Shown here: in pieces, positions 27,875 through 37,522 of the stretch | How the letters are laid out: the number at the start of each line of letters is the position of its first letter | Numbering within the stretch: position 1 is the first letter of the stretch | NCBI RefSeq assembly: GCF_013337765.1 | Contig: NZ_VBSB01000018.1 | Coordinates: 52,644-116,643 of the forward strand | Source: Mycolicibacterium sphagni | GTDB taxonomy: Bacteria > Actinomycetota > Actinomycetes > Mycobacteriales > Mycobacteriaceae | Direction: 5' to 3' | DNA length: 64,000 nucleotides | Program-made: the position numbers and the translations under genes | Notes under the pieces: model-generated | The model's input: the letters and a program-made list of their open reading frames with translations, nothing else | Told to the model about the DNA's origin: nothing | Database searches by the model: none

Positions 27875-29040
27875 TCCGCGCTCTTCTTTCGTAACAGTCG
27901 AGACTTCAGTGCAAGAGAAGGCTTCTCGACGACAAACCAACTCAGCGCGGCGAGCGGAAGGGTGACGGTCGTTGCAATAAGTGCAAACACAAGCGGATTC
28001 AAGAACGCCAGCCCGCAAATGACCAGCAATTGCTGCATCGGGAATGCATAGATGTAGACGCCATAGGACAGGTCCGTCCGGAGGTTCAACCATTTTTTAC
28101 GAAGCAGGGCACCTGACACGATGAGTGCGTACGCCAGCGGAATGGCGCCGAGCATCCGGTAGTTCGGCAGCAGGCTCGCGCCGAGAACGATGACCACGCA
28201 CACTGCGACCAACGACCACCGAGCGGGTATCACGTTTCGCAATTGATACAGGAGCGCTCCGGCGAGGAACATGACAGCAAAACGTGATGCCGCCTGCTCC
28301 ATGAAAACTGCGATGGTCGCAGGATCTATTGGCCGTTGGGGGTCAGGCGGTCGTTCAGCCAGGACGTTTTGTGCTGGCAGTCGAGCCGTCCAAATCAACG
28401 CCAAAGCCAACAACGTGGGGATAAGCCACCTACGGCGCAGAAGCCCTGTTATCCCGAGTGCAGCAATGGCGAAGTAGCACAACGCTTCCCAGAACAAGGT
28501 CCACAACGAACCGTTCCACGTGCCTGGCCATGGCACGCCTTGGGGTGTCCCAGCGATGTCGTTCAGTTGCATCAAGAGTGCACTGTCCGCGAGCACGTAC
28601 CTGATTGGCGCGATCGACCCCAGCAACTTCATGGCCGAACCGCCTTGGATCGCAACAGCGATCGGTGCGATGACGAACGCGGTGATGACCAGGCAGACCC
28701 AGAATCCGGGCAGGATGCGTAAGGCCCGAGCACCAAAGTAGTCACGGAGGCGCGGATTTCTGAACCAGCTCCAGGTTATGAGAAATCCCGACATCGTAAA
28801 GAAGCCGTCGACAAACCCGTCTCTCAGCAGTTGATGAGCTGGCTCGAACGAAAACGTGCGGCCAGTAAGGGGCCACGAGTGCCACACGATGACACCCGTC
28901 GCCATCGCCAAGCGCCACGCGTTTAGCGCGTTGTTTCGTGGGTCGAATGCTTGCGCGAGCGTGGAGCCCCCTATGCGCAACCACCTTGGTCGGCGCCTGA
29001 CAGCTTCGTTTGCGCCGTCTAGTTCGGCGTCTGCACTCAC
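27871..29040 (-). CDS. Stand-alone acyltransferase-3 membrane protein (OafA-like, no SGNH domain)
   Basis: This 389-residue AT3-family protein has about ten membrane helices and no SGNH domain. Family features are NAWRLAMATGVIVWHSW, DGFFTMSGFLITWSW and the basic loop FGARALRILPGFW. It starts at GTG 29040 and its stop overlaps the glycosyltransferase 4 start (ATGA). Single-domain members acetylate sugars or transfer acyl groups to envelope lipids. Its divergence from the three SGNH-fused proteins suggests a separate acyl modification. Confidence 0.88.
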   Translation of the reverse strand: MSADAELDGANEAVRRRPRWLRIGGSTLAQAFDPRNNALNAWRLAMATGVIVWHSWPLTGRTFSFEPAHQLLRDGFVDGFFTMSGFLITWSWFRNPRLRDYFGARALRILPGFWVCLVITAFVIAPIAVAIQGGSAMKLLGSIAPIRYVLADSALLMQLNDIAGTPQGVPWPGTWNGSLWTLFWEALCYFAIAALGITGLLRRRWLIPTLLALALIWTARLPAQNVLAERPPDPQRPIDPATIAVFMEQAASRFAVMFLAGALLYQLRNVIPARWSLVAVCVVIVLGASLLPNYRMLGAIPLAYALIVSGALLRKKWLNLRTDLSYGVYIYAFPMQQLLVICGLAFLNPLVFALIATTVTLPLAALSWFVVEKPSLALKSRLLRKKSAE

Positions 29041-29049
29041 CTCGAATTC

Positions 29050-30048
29050 CTAAGCTTTCTCCGGGGGTTCTTCGAGATACCACGGGTTGGCACGCGCCCA
29101 GTCGATGGTGCGGCGGATGCCTTCTTCGACGTCGACCTTCAGACGCCAACCCAAGTCACGCTGCGCCTTTGCGGAGTCCGGGATACGGCGTGGGATGTCC
29201 TCATAGCGGCGACCGTAAACCGCTGTTGTGTCGACATTTTCGGGACCGGACACCGAGTCGACATTCGCGATCTTGATCGCGAGGTCGATGGCGTGACTCA
29301 TCGTCGTCTCGGTCATGCTGCCGATGTTGAAGGCCTCGCCGATCGCCGCGTCACTCTCGGCCGCGAGCAAGGTGCCGGCGATCGCATCGTCGACGTAGGT
29401 GAAGCATCGAGTCTGGTTGCCCGAGTCGTAGAGCAGGGGTTGCCGACCGTTGAGGATCCGGTGGACGGACTGCGATATGACGAAGATCGGATTCTGCCGC
29501 GGGCCATAGACATTGAAATAGCGCACGACCGTCACCGGCAGGCCGTATGCGGCGTTCATCGCGAAGACCAGGTGCTCGGCCATGCCCTTGCTGGTGCTGT
29601 AGCTCCAGCGAGCGGTGCGCGTCGAACCCAGGACGCGGTCATCATCCTCAGCCCACGGCGGATTGGGGTTCTTCCCGAAAACCTCTGAGGTACTGGCGAA
29701 TACCACGCGTGTCCCATGGCGCTGGCTCAGCTCGAGAACATTGCGGGTCCCGATCACGTTGACATCGAGAACCTGCAGCGGATCCTGCATGTAGTTCTTG
29801 ACGCCGACGACGGCAGCGAGGTGGAACACCGTATCCACACCGGCCGTCAGAGCCTGCTCGAGCGCGTTCAGATCGGTGACATCGCCTTGGACGAACCGGA
29901 AGTTGGGGTGCCGGTCGAAGTCGATGCTGGTGTCACGGGTGTTCTTCGCGAAGTCGAACACCGTAACCGTGTCTCCGCGGTCCAGCAGCGCCGACACCAG
30001 ATGCGATCCGATGAAGCCGTAGCCCCCGGTCACAACAACATTCGACAT
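29050..30048 (-). CDS. NAD-dependent sugar epimerase/dehydratase, probable UDP-glucuronate decarboxylase
   Basis: This 332-residue extended SDR has GGYGFIGSHL, the serine-glutamate motif STSEVFG, YSTSK as the Tyr-x-x-x-Lys pair, RYFNVYGPRQNP and RCFTYVDDAI. STSE and the Arg of KQKRCFTDI-type sequence are the decarboxylation residues in ArnA and UDP-xylose synthases, so UDP-GlcA to UDP-xylose (or a 4-keto-pentose) is the best guess. The next gene upstream is a nucleotide-sugar dehydrogenase that could provide UDP-GlcA. A plain 4-epimerase is the main alternative. Confidence 0.75.
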   Translation of the reverse strand: MSNVVVTGGYGFIGSHLVSALLDRGDTVTVFDFAKNTRDTSIDFDRHPNFRFVQGDVTDLNALEQALTAGVDTVFHLAAVVGVKNYMQDPLQVLDVNVIGTRNVLELSQRHGTRVVFASTSEVFGKNPNPPWAEDDDRVLGSTRTARWSYSTSKGMAEHLVFAMNAAYGLPVTVVRYFNVYGPRQNPIFVISQSVHRILNGRQPLLYDSGNQTRCFTYVDDAIAGTLLAAESDAAIGEAFNIGSMTETTMSHAIDLAIKIANVDSVSGPENVDTTAVYGRRYEDIPRRIPDSAKAQRDLGWRLKVDVEEGIRRTIDWARANPWYLEEPPEKA

Positions 30049-30092
30049 CTACAACTCTCTCATTTCCGCGTATCGGTACCGTCGACCGTGAC

Positions 30093-31487
30093 CTACCGGC
30101 CGATCCCCTTGTAGACAAAGCCCGCCGCACGTACCGCTGCCGGGTCGAAGCTGTTCCGGCCGTCGAGGAAAACGCATCCGCCCGCGGTCAGTTCGGCCAA
30201 CCGCGCCAGTGGAATCTGATGGAATTCGCGGTGCCCGGCCAGCACCACCAGCGCGTCGGCGCCGTTTACGGCGGATTCAATGTCTGCCGTCAAAGGAATC
30301 TTGGTGACCATGTGCGCCTCTTCACCCATGACCCACGGATCGTGAATGGCCAGACCGCAGCCGGATTCCTCGAGCAACTCAACAACGTACTTCGTCGGCG
30401 TGAGCCGGCAGTCGCCGGTGTTGTTCTTGAAAGCGATGCCCAGCACCGCGATCTTGCTGGCCTCGATCGTCTTGCCCTGATCGGCAAGGAGTTCCGTCAG
30501 CAGCCCGTAGGTATAGGCCGGCATCGCGTCGTTGACGGTGCGCGAGGTTCGCGGAATCGACAACTCCAGCCCGAGCGACTCGCCGAGGTGATTGACGAAC
30601 CACGGATCCTTGGTCAGGCAGTAGCCGCCCACGCCCATGCTGGGCATCAGGATGTTGACGTTGTGGCTGCCCTTCGGCATCGAGTTGGCCGCATGAATGA
30701 CCTGCAGTGCGTCCATACCGAGCCGGTCGCACACCTTGGCCATCTCGTTGGCCATCGCGACATTGAGGTCGATCCACAGGTTGTCAGCCAGCTTGACCAT
30801 TTCAGCGGTCCGCGGATCGTCGACAACGATCGACTCCACGCCCAGGGCGTGCCGGAAGAGTGTGGAGCAGGCCCGCGCGCTGAGCTCGTCGACCGCACCA
30901 ACCACGATGGGGATCGACGTCAGTTCCTTGATGGCTTGGCCTTCGGCGATCCGTTCCGGGCAGAACGCGAGCCCAAAGTCGACTCCCGCGGTGAGCCCGG
31001 AGACCTCCTCGAGGATCGGTTTGAAGAGTTTTTCGGTGGTGTCGGGCGGCACCGTGCTCTTCAGGATGATCAGGTGGCCCTTGCGCAGGTTCTTCCCCAC
31101 CGCGCGTGCGGCAGCCTCGATGTCGTCGACGATCGGTTCGTAGTCGGGGCCGAGCGGCGTCCCAACGGTGACGATGACAAAGCCGTTATCGGCAATGGCA
31201 GTGAAATCACTCGTGGCGCGAAGCCGGCCGACGCGCACATTGTTGGCCACGATCTCGCTCAGGCCGGGTTCCGGCACGGTGGTCTTGCCCAGGTTGATCT
31301 CGTCAACGACGCTTTGTCGTACGTCGATCCCCGTCACGGGCCAGCCGCGGTCGGCGAGCACAGCACCGATCACGGTGCCGATGTAACCGAAGCCGACGAC
31401 GGCGATCCCCGAGCGCATGCCGCGGACCAACAGGTCGATCTCGGCGTCGCTACGTCCAAACACGCCTTCAACCACCGCGGACCTCAC
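30093..31487 (-). CDS. UDP-glucose/UDP-HexNAc-type nucleotide-sugar 6-dehydrogenase
   Basis: This enzyme oxidises C6 of an NDP-sugar to a uronic acid with two NAD+. It has GFGYIGTVIGAVLA at the N-terminus, TVGTPLG, LKSTVPP and the catalytic-cysteine stretch GVGGYCLTKDPWF, then FKNNTGDCR in the C-terminal domain. The start is unsure: GTG 31487 or ATG 31418, the latter giving the usual short N-terminus. GVGGYCLTKDPWF is nearer to WbpA/WecC-like HexNAc dehydrogenases (GVGGHCIxxDPxF) than to GFGGSCFxKD of UDP-glucose enzymes, so the substrate is open. Context beside the decarboxylase-like gene favours UDP-glucose. Confidence 0.85.
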   Translation of the reverse strand: MRSAVVEGVFGRSDAEIDLLVRGMRSGIAVVGFGYIGTVIGAVLADRGWPVTGIDVRQSVVDEINLGKTTVPEPGLSEIVANNVRVGRLRATSDFTAIADNGFVIVTVGTPLGPDYEPIVDDIEAAARAVGKNLRKGHLIILKSTVPPDTTEKLFKPILEEVSGLTAGVDFGLAFCPERIAEGQAIKELTSIPIVVGAVDELSARACSTLFRHALGVESIVVDDPRTAEMVKLADNLWIDLNVAMANEMAKVCDRLGMDALQVIHAANSMPKGSHNVNILMPSMGVGGYCLTKDPWFVNHLGESLGLELSIPRTSRTVNDAMPAYTYGLLTELLADQGKTIEASKIAVLGIAFKNNTGDCRLTPTKYVVELLEESGCGLAIHDPWVMGEEAHMVTKIPLTADIESAVNGADALVVLAGHREFHQIPLARLAELTAGGCVFLDGRNSFDPAAVRAAGFVYKGIGR

Positions 31488-31861
31488 CCTTCAGTTCGCC
31501 TGAGCGTTCCGCACAAAGGGAACCGGGGCGCTACATCCCCGGCTTAGCTCGCCGGGAGTCTAACCACTACCCGTAGCCGGCGATTGCAGAATCCAGAAGG
31601 TTGGGCAAATTTTGACGTGTGCGACGACAACCCGGACTGCGACAGCGAACAACCCCGTCCCGCCACAATTTGAGACCGTGCGACATCTGTCGCGTGCAAG
31701 CAGCAGACTTCCCGCTCGATACCGCCAACCACCCATGCCGCCGACACAGCAACTGCTAACCTGCCGCGGTGCTATCGCAACCGGAGAAGAACGCAGAGCG
31801 GCACCCGAGCCGCACGCCCCTTGCGCTGAAACGTGAAGGATCTGCTCTAGGGAACGGCGCG
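31488..31861. promoter_or_regulatory. Divergent intergenic region
   Basis: These 374 bases lie between the dehydrogenase (minus) and the methyltransferase (plus). The part 31590-31690 is the least GC-rich. AGGGAA sits about 8 bases before the ATG at 31862. Short frames are open in several directions but have no coding signal I trust. Confidence 0.3.
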
Positions 31862-32596
31862 ATGGATCTGAAGGCGGTCGGGCAAATTGCCAAGACCAGC
31901 TTCTCATCTTTTCGCCGGCTGGTTAACTCTGGTGTCTCCCTGTTTCTGTATCAGCCGACCGGCTCGGAGCCAGAGGAGTACCACAAGTGGTACTACAACA
32001 CCTTCGTGTGGAACAAGACCAAATGGTTGGGGGTCGACACCTGGAAGTCGGTCTCCGATATGTGGAACTACCAAGAAATCCTGTCGGAGTTGAAGCCCTC
32101 GTTGATCATCGAGTTCGGCTCGAATCGCGGCGGCTCGGCGTTGTTCTTTGCCCACGTCATGCAGCGACTGGGCCATCCCTTCAAGGTGCTCTCCGTGGAT
32201 ATCAACCACAGCATCCTGGACCCCGCGGCGGTGAATGATCCGGACATCCTTTTTGTTGAATCGTCGTCCTCGGCACCCGAAATCGCCGAGCAGATCCAAC
32301 GGCTCAAAGAGGAATTCCCCGGCAAGATTTTCGCCATCCTGGACAGCAATCATGAGCGGGATCACGTGCTGGCCGAGATGAAACTGCTACGACCCCTTCT
32401 CGCCAGCGGCGACTACCTCGTGGTGGAAGACTCGTGCGTCAACGGGCATCCGGTCCTTCCCGGCTGGGGACCGGGGCCGTATGAAGCCATCGAGGCATAC
32501 GAGCACGAGTTCCCGAGCGACTACGCGCACGACGAGGGTCGGGAGCAGAAGTTCGGCTTCACGTTTGCGCCGTATGGATTCCTGATCCGGAACTAG
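31862..32596 (+). CDS. CmcI / rhamnosyl O-methyltransferase family protein
   Basis: This 244-residue methyltransferase of the cephalosporin-hydroxylase/CmcI family has a SAM site IIEFGSNRGGSALFFA, a metal/acid region DSNHERDHVLAEM and a C-terminal VEDSCVNGHPV. Rv2959c, the rhamnosyl O-methyltransferase of phenolic glycolipids, and the Rmt enzymes of GPL biosynthesis belong here, so O-methylation of a deoxyhexose is likely. ATG 31862 has AGGGAA upstream; the frame is open to 31769 but without a good start. It ends 19 bases from the convergent glycosyltransferase 5. Confidence 0.85.
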   Translation: MDLKAVGQIAKTSFSSFRRLVNSGVSLFLYQPTGSEPEEYHKWYYNTFVWNKTKWLGVDTWKSVSDMWNYQEILSELKPSLIIEFGSNRGGSALFFAHVMQRLGHPFKVLSVDINHSILDPAAVNDPDILFVESSSSAPEIAEQIQRLKEEFPGKIFAILDSNHERDHVLAEMKLLRPLLASGDYLVVEDSCVNGHPVLPGWGPGPYEAIEAYEHEFPSDYAHDEGREQKFGFTFAPYGFLIRN

Positions 32597-32615
32597 CCCG
32601 CGACTGAGCCGTCGT

Positions 32616-33884
32616 TCAGACCCCGCACCTGAGACGGGCGAAGTCTTCCAGCCGATCGGCGGCGGCTATCACGCTCTCCGTGGGTTTGGTCATCCGCGGG
32701 GCGATCTCGCGGGCGTGAGCTGCGTATTGCGGGGTTAGAATCCGACGCAGATCCGCAACCAAAGTTTTCTGGGTGGTCGTCGCAAAACGCCGTCCTGCAC
32801 CGACTTTCAGTCGTTTGAGTTGCGCCGCGAAGAAGGGCTGATCGGGCAGGGTCCAGAGAATCAATTGAGGGACGCCCGCGCGCAGAGCCGCGGCCACGGT
32901 GCCGGAGCCGCCATGGTGCACAACCGCCCGGCAGACCGGGAAGATCGTCGCGTAGTTCACCTGTCCGACCACTTTGACGTGCTCGGAATGAGGGATATCG
33001 CCAAAATCGGTCCCGCCGGCCCCCAGAATCGCCCGCTCGCCCAACTGCGCACAGGCCCTACTGATCATCGCGATCGTTTCGGCTGGGGATCCGATTGGGA
33101 CGCTTCCGAATCCGAAGAAGATCGGCTGCGTGCCTGCGGTGGCCCACGCGGCGACTTCGGAATCGGAATCAGTGGGCGACGCCATCGCCAACGCCCCGAC
33201 AAAAGGCCGCTGTCCATCCCACTTCACCCACTCGGCGGCCAGCTTTGGAAAGACCACCTTGTCGTAAGCCTGAATTTCCAGCGACCCGCGCTGGGCTATC
33301 CGTCGCGGCGCAGGAGCCGTCGCGTTGGGCAAGCCAAGTTCACGGCGTTGCGCATCCTCACTTTTCTTCGTCGACCGCCAAGACACCCAGTCGTTGAACG
33401 TCATTCCCATGCGGCTCAACGGTGCTGGCAGAAAGGGCAGGAGCTGACCGTGCGCACGTGTCGGAAAATAGTGCAGCGTGGCCAGCGGAATGCCGAGTTG
33501 CTCGGCGACGTTGGCCGCGGGCTGTTCGAAAATCAGTCCGGTGAGCAACAGGTCGGCGCCGTCCGCCACGGAGGCCAGCGTGGTGGTCATATCCGCCCAA
33601 CACGCGTCGGCGAACTCGGCAGTTTCGCGCGACATCCGGCTCAGCTCCTTGAGCTTCCACGGCGTGTGCGAGTAGCACGTGAAGTACTGCCGCTGCAGAT
33701 CCAGAATCGGCTGCGAGTCCGAGCCGTACGCAGTCGCGTTCAACCCGGCGCCCTCGGCGAAGCCAACAAGGTTCGGTGGGACGACCATCCGCACGTCATG
33801 ACCTCGGCGTTGCAGCTCGCGCCCGACAACGACCGCGGGTTCGACATCGCCGCGACCTCCGTAGCTTGCCAACACCAGTTTCAT
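32616..33884 (-). CDS. GT1-family glycosyltransferase 5
   Basis: This 422-residue enzyme starts at ATG 33884 with KLVLASYGGRGDVEPAVVVG. It has FFGFGSVPIGSPAETI and a donor site HHGGSGTVAAALRAGVP followed by PDQPFF. The Asp-Gln pair is the canonical GT1 sugar-contact motif and is found only in this copy of the six, so its donor may differ from copies 2-4. It is the most divergent copy together with copy 1. The companion methyltransferase lies convergently beside it. Confidence 0.9.
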   Translation of the reverse strand: MKLVLASYGGRGDVEPAVVVGRELQRRGHDVRMVVPPNLVGFAEGAGLNATAYGSDSQPILDLQRQYFTCYSHTPWKLKELSRMSRETAEFADACWADMTTTLASVADGADLLLTGLIFEQPAANVAEQLGIPLATLHYFPTRAHGQLLPFLPAPLSRMGMTFNDWVSWRSTKKSEDAQRRELGLPNATAPAPRRIAQRGSLEIQAYDKVVFPKLAAEWVKWDGQRPFVGALAMASPTDSDSEVAAWATAGTQPIFFGFGSVPIGSPAETIAMISRACAQLGERAILGAGGTDFGDIPHSEHVKVVGQVNYATIFPVCRAVVHHGGSGTVAAALRAGVPQLILWTLPDQPFFAAQLKRLKVGAGRRFATTTQKTLVADLRRILTPQYAAHAREIAPRMTKPTESVIAAADRLEDFARLRCGV

Positions 33885-34121
33885 CGCGATTGGGGCCTTC
33901 CAGTATCCGTTCGCTCACACAACACCCAGGAGCACCGGCATTATTACCGGTTCTTTCACACTCCGGCGGGGCATTCGGCTATTGACTCTGGTAAGTCGGT
34001 GCTTTGCTGATTCCGACCATGGCGATGCCACGAAGACACGATGGCCAGGTTTCTACCAAATGCTACGATCGCGACTCTCCCAGACGGGCGCAGGTTTGGG
34101 AATGCCCGCTAGGAGCTCGAT
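33885..34121. promoter_or_regulatory. Divergent intergenic region
   Basis: This 237-base gap separates glycosyltransferase 5 from the GMC oxidoreductase. AGGAG at 34111-34115 is 6 bases before the TTG start at 34122, a strong ribosome site that supports that start. No other site was identified. Confidence 0.35.
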
Positions 34122-35762
34122 TTGGCTGATAACCACCTGTCCGCGCATGAGGCCGAGCGTGTGCTTTGGGACGTGGTAGTGGTAGGCGCCGGAATGGGTG
34201 GCGGGCTGCTGGGCTATCAGCTCGCTCGATCAGGCCGCCGAGTCTTGTTCATCGAGAAGGGCCGATCCACATTGTCCGGGACCGCGGGCACTATACGTTC
34301 TGCGATGCCGGAGCTGGCCGAGCCGTCCGTGACCCATTCCGAGGCCGCCTACTTCGACGCCTTGGCGCGCGCCGGTCGATCGACCGATGAGATCGAGGAC
34401 ATCAGCAAGCGGCGGTCGAAGAAGTTCGTACCGTTCATCGGCAGTGGGACCGGCGGGTCGTCGGCTCTGTACGGCATGGTCTGCGAACGATTCTTTGCTC
34501 GCGATTTCACGCCCCGGGGAAATTTCCGCAACGTCGGCGACTCCACGGTCCCCGAGGCCTGGCCCATCAGCTACGACGAGCTGGCGCCTTGGTACGCGGA
34601 GGCTGAAAGGGTGCTGGGGGTCCGCGGCCAACCCGATCCCCTGCGGCCGGAAGCGGCCGCGGTGGGCTTGCCTGCGGCACCGCCGTTTTCGGCCGACAAC
34701 CAGCCGTTGGTCGATTACCTTGCAGGTCGCGGGTTGCATCCCTACCACCTACCAATGGCATGCGAATACACCGATGACTGCACGACCTGTCAAACCTATT
34801 TGTGCCCTAAAGTCTGCAAAAACGAAGCGGGCCGCAACGGCGTGCAACCGGCCATTGCCGAGCACGGGGCCCAACTCCTGACAGAGTGCCGTGTGGTACG
34901 CCTGGATGCGGATCGCACGCAAGTCCGGCAGGTTATCTGCGAGCATCGCTCCGGCACACTGGCGATCAAGGCAAAGGTGGTGGTGCTCGCCGCCGGCGCA
35001 CTGGCGACCCCGGTGTTGTTGCTCAATTCGCGAACCGGTGATTGGCCGGGTGGTCTGGCCAACGGCTCGGACATGGTGGGCCGCAACTTCATGCGTCATC
35101 TGCTGGACCCCATCGAGATCTGGCCGCAGCCCGATTCCCGAATCACGGCCGCCAACAAAGAAATCGGGCTGAACGACTTCTATTTCCGGGATGGCGAAAA
35201 GTATGGCACCGTGCAGTCGTTCGGTGCGCTACCGCCGATGGAGTGGCTGGCCAATCGACCCGATGCGCGCGGAAAGGCCCTACGCCTGATGCGCCCAGCG
35301 GTGCGCCGGGTCTACGAAAAGCTCTTCACCGGCGGATTGATTTTGGCGGCGATGACAGAAGACCTGCCTTATTTGGACAACCGGGTCCTGCCCGGCGACG
35401 GGCCGAGCACCGACGGTCGGCAACGAGCGCGAATTCAGTACCGTCTGCACGCCAATGACGCCCAACGGCGCACCGCCTTCCTGCAACTGCTCAACGATGT
35501 GCTTGATCCGTTTCGCAAGCGCGCCCTCGGCAGCGGGAAAGACAACTCGAACCTCGGCCACGTCTGCGGCACGGTCCGCTTCGGTACCGACCCCCGAACG
35601 AGCGTGCTGGACCAGCACAATCGGGCGCACGAAGTCGAAAACCTCTACGTGGTGGACACGTCGTTCTTCCCGTCGAGCGCAGGCCTCAACCCCAGTTTGA
35701 CGGTGGCGGCCAACGCATTACGCGTCGGGACGCATGTGAGCCAGGCCCATTTCACCAACTGA
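34122..35762 (+). CDS. GMC-family FAD-dependent oxidoreductase
   Basis: This 546-residue flavoenzyme has the FAD Rossmann motif VVVVGAGMGGGLLGYQLA near residue 17, a GTGGSSALYGM substrate/flavin loop and the C-terminal SSAGLNPSLTVAANALR of the GMC fold. GMC enzymes oxidise alcohols, often sugars, to aldehydes or ketones. A Cys-rich stretch CEYTDDCTTCQTYLCPK near residue 215 could bind metal or be structural. TTG start at 34122 with AGGAG. Neighbouring Gfo/Idh/MocA oxidoreductases suggest oxidation and reduction of a sugar ring, for example to set a branched or epimerised sugar (inference). Ends 36 bases from the convergent gene. Confidence 0.85.
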   Translation: MADNHLSAHEAERVLWDVVVVGAGMGGGLLGYQLARSGRRVLFIEKGRSTLSGTAGTIRSAMPELAEPSVTHSEAAYFDALARAGRSTDEIEDISKRRSKKFVPFIGSGTGGSSALYGMVCERFFARDFTPRGNFRNVGDSTVPEAWPISYDELAPWYAEAERVLGVRGQPDPLRPEAAAVGLPAAPPFSADNQPLVDYLAGRGLHPYHLPMACEYTDDCTTCQTYLCPKVCKNEAGRNGVQPAIAEHGAQLLTECRVVRLDADRTQVRQVICEHRSGTLAIKAKVVVLAAGALATPVLLLNSRTGDWPGGLANGSDMVGRNFMRHLLDPIEIWPQPDSRITAANKEIGLNDFYFRDGEKYGTVQSFGALPPMEWLANRPDARGKALRLMRPAVRRVYEKLFTGGLILAAMTEDLPYLDNRVLPGDGPSTDGRQRARIQYRLHANDAQRRTAFLQLLNDVLDPFRKRALGSGKDNSNLGHVCGTVRFGTDPRTSVLDQHNRAHEVENLYVVDTSFFPSSAGLNPSLTVAANALRVGTHVSQAHFTN

Positions 35763-35798
35763 TGCTGCCAGTCGCCAGCACCCGATGATTTGCTGGTT

Positions 35799-36797
35799 TC
35801 AGCTTGGCATTCTGATCGGCAGGCCGGCGGCGCGATAGACCTCGTCGATGACGCTCATGTTCTCGACCGCTTCCTCCGGCGTTGTCCGCACTGGCTCCCC
35901 GCGCAGTACCGCCGCGGCGAATGCATCGAGCTGATAGGAGTACGTGGTTCGGCGCGAGAAGTGCTCCACCCGTCGGCCGCGGGCTGATCTGACCAAGAGG
36001 TGCGGGAAGAGGTTGGGTGCCGCCGGGCTCAGCCAGCGCAATTCACCATGCTCGCCAACAACTTTCGCGCTGGCTCGGAACAGATTGCCCGACCACAGTG
36101 CGCAGCGAAGCCGCCCGGTGTGTCCTTCGGCGTAGCGCACCTGGGCCGTCATGGCCCGGTCCACCCGTGGGTCGCGCAATTTCGCCTGTGCCGAAATAAC
36201 TTCCGGGGTACCGCCGCCGAACGTGCGGAGCATGTGGACCACGTAGCTTCCGGCGTCCATCGACGCGCCACCGGCGAAGTCATAGTTGTAGCAGTTCCCC
36301 GAGAAGTTCGGCAGCATCACACACAAGGTGACATCCACCGACTTTAATTTGCCCAACTCACCTGAGGCGATGATCTCCTCGACTCGCAATGTCAACGGGT
36401 GATAGCGGAACTGACAGGCCTCCATCACAATTCGGCCCGAATTCGCGGCCAGTTTGGCGATCTCGCGGGCTTCATCACCGTTAGCGGTGAACGGCTTTTC
36501 ACACAACACGTGCTTGCCCACCGCGAGTGCGGCCTGCGTCCACTTCCCGTGCATGCTCGTGGGGACCAGAACATAGACCGCGTCCAAATCGGGATCTGCG
36601 ATGAGCTCGTCGTAACTGCCGTACGCCCGTGGGATGCCGCACTTGTCAGCGAAGCCCTGCGCATCGACCAAATCGCGTGCGGCCACGGCAGACACCACGA
36701 CCTCGGGGTTGTCCCTAGCCGGGTTGATGAGCGTCGCCAGCGCGAAGTCTGACGCGCCCAGAACGCCGATACGTACCGGCCCTCCTGTATCAGGCAT
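35799..36797 (-). CDS. Gfo/Idh/MocA-family NAD(P)-dependent oxidoreductase 1
   Basis: This 332-residue protein has an N-terminal Rossmann fold, VRIGVLGASDFALATLI, followed by CEKPFTANGDEA, where Glu-Lys-Pro is the family catalytic motif, and a C-terminal dimer domain. It acts on sugars or sugar nucleotides as a dehydrogenase or ketoreductase. The ATG at 36797 has AGGAG a few bases upstream. A paralogue of identical length lies at 38287-39285. In deoxysugar pathways such enzymes reduce C3 keto groups. The substrate here is unknown. Confidence 0.85.
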   Translation of the reverse strand: MPDTGGPVRIGVLGASDFALATLINPARDNPEVVVSAVAARDLVDAQGFADKCGIPRAYGSYDELIADPDLDAVYVLVPTSMHGKWTQAALAVGKHVLCEKPFTANGDEAREIAKLAANSGRIVMEACQFRYHPLTLRVEEIIASGELGKLKSVDVTLCVMLPNFSGNCYNYDFAGGASMDAGSYVVHMLRTFGGGTPEVISAQAKLRDPRVDRAMTAQVRYAEGHTGRLRCALWSGNLFRASAKVVGEHGELRWLSPAAPNLFPHLLVRSARGRRVEHFSRRTTYSYQLDAFAAAVLRGEPVRTTPEEAVENMSVIDEVYRAAGLPIRMPS

Positions 36798-36827
36798 GGT
36801 TTTCTCCTATGTCAAACAGACGATGCA

Positions 36828-37325
36828 TCACGCATGCTCGGCGATCCACGTTGTGGTGAAGTGCAACATCGAGGGAATGCTCTCGCTCAAGCCGGCCGCG
36901 ATGGTTTGTTCGAGTTTGCCGCCCACCAAGGGCACTTTGACCTCGACGCTGACAGCAGAACGTAGTTGGGAACCGTTGGACGTCGGTGAAAGCGAATTTT
37001 GCGCACGGCTTGATCCCAAACCGCCGACCGAGACATTGACTTCTCCGCGCGTGTGGCCGTCATCGCCTGGTCGCCACGTCTCGCGGTAGCCGAGCTTCAG
37101 GTCTCCGGGCATGGACCTGGCAATCATGCCGGGCAGTAACTGGCGACCGAGATATTGGGTGATGTGCACTGTCACCAAGCCATCGGCGTCGATGTCCAGC
37201 GAATCCAGCGTGACAGAGTCGTCACCAGCCACACGCGCTAACCAATAGTCCTCGCGGCCGAATGCCGCATTTATCTGTTCAACAGTGGCGGGAGACTCGG
37301 TCAAAACGTCGATCGAACGCGGCAT
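36828..37325 (-). CDS. DUF2505-like conserved actinobacterial protein
   Basis: From ATG 37325 (AGGA 7 bases upstream) this is a 165-residue protein. The frame is open to 37454, but that start lacks family-like sequence. The pattern, beginning PRSIDV and ending in IPSMLHFTTTWIAE, with VHITQYLGRQLLPG and a run of acidic and polar strands, fits the DUF2505 family of START/SRPBCC-like lipid or small-molecule binding proteins in actinobacteria. Function is not established. It sits between the two Gfo/Idh/MocA genes. Confidence 0.6.
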   Translation of the reverse strand: MPRSIDVLTESPATVEQINAAFGREDYWLARVAGDDSVTLDSLDIDADGLVTVHITQYLGRQLLPGMIARSMPGDLKLGYRETWRPGDDGHTRGEVNVSVGGLGSSRAQNSLSPTSNGSQLRSAVSVEVKVPLVGGKLEQTIAAGLSESIPSMLHFTTTWIAEHA

Positions 37326-37522
37326 GGTCTGTCCTGAACTCCTACCATCTTTTGCGGAGAGCGTTCCGCCGAGGCACCAGACTAGGAGGAGATGCGACGC
37401 GAAGGAGGAGAATTGGAATTTGTGTATGGCAACTCTCCTTGGCAGGCCGATCAACGCGTAGCTACAGACTGGTTCTTAGCCGGCGGCGCGCCGTTTGTCC
37501 GGTGAGCCATAGGGTCAGTGCC

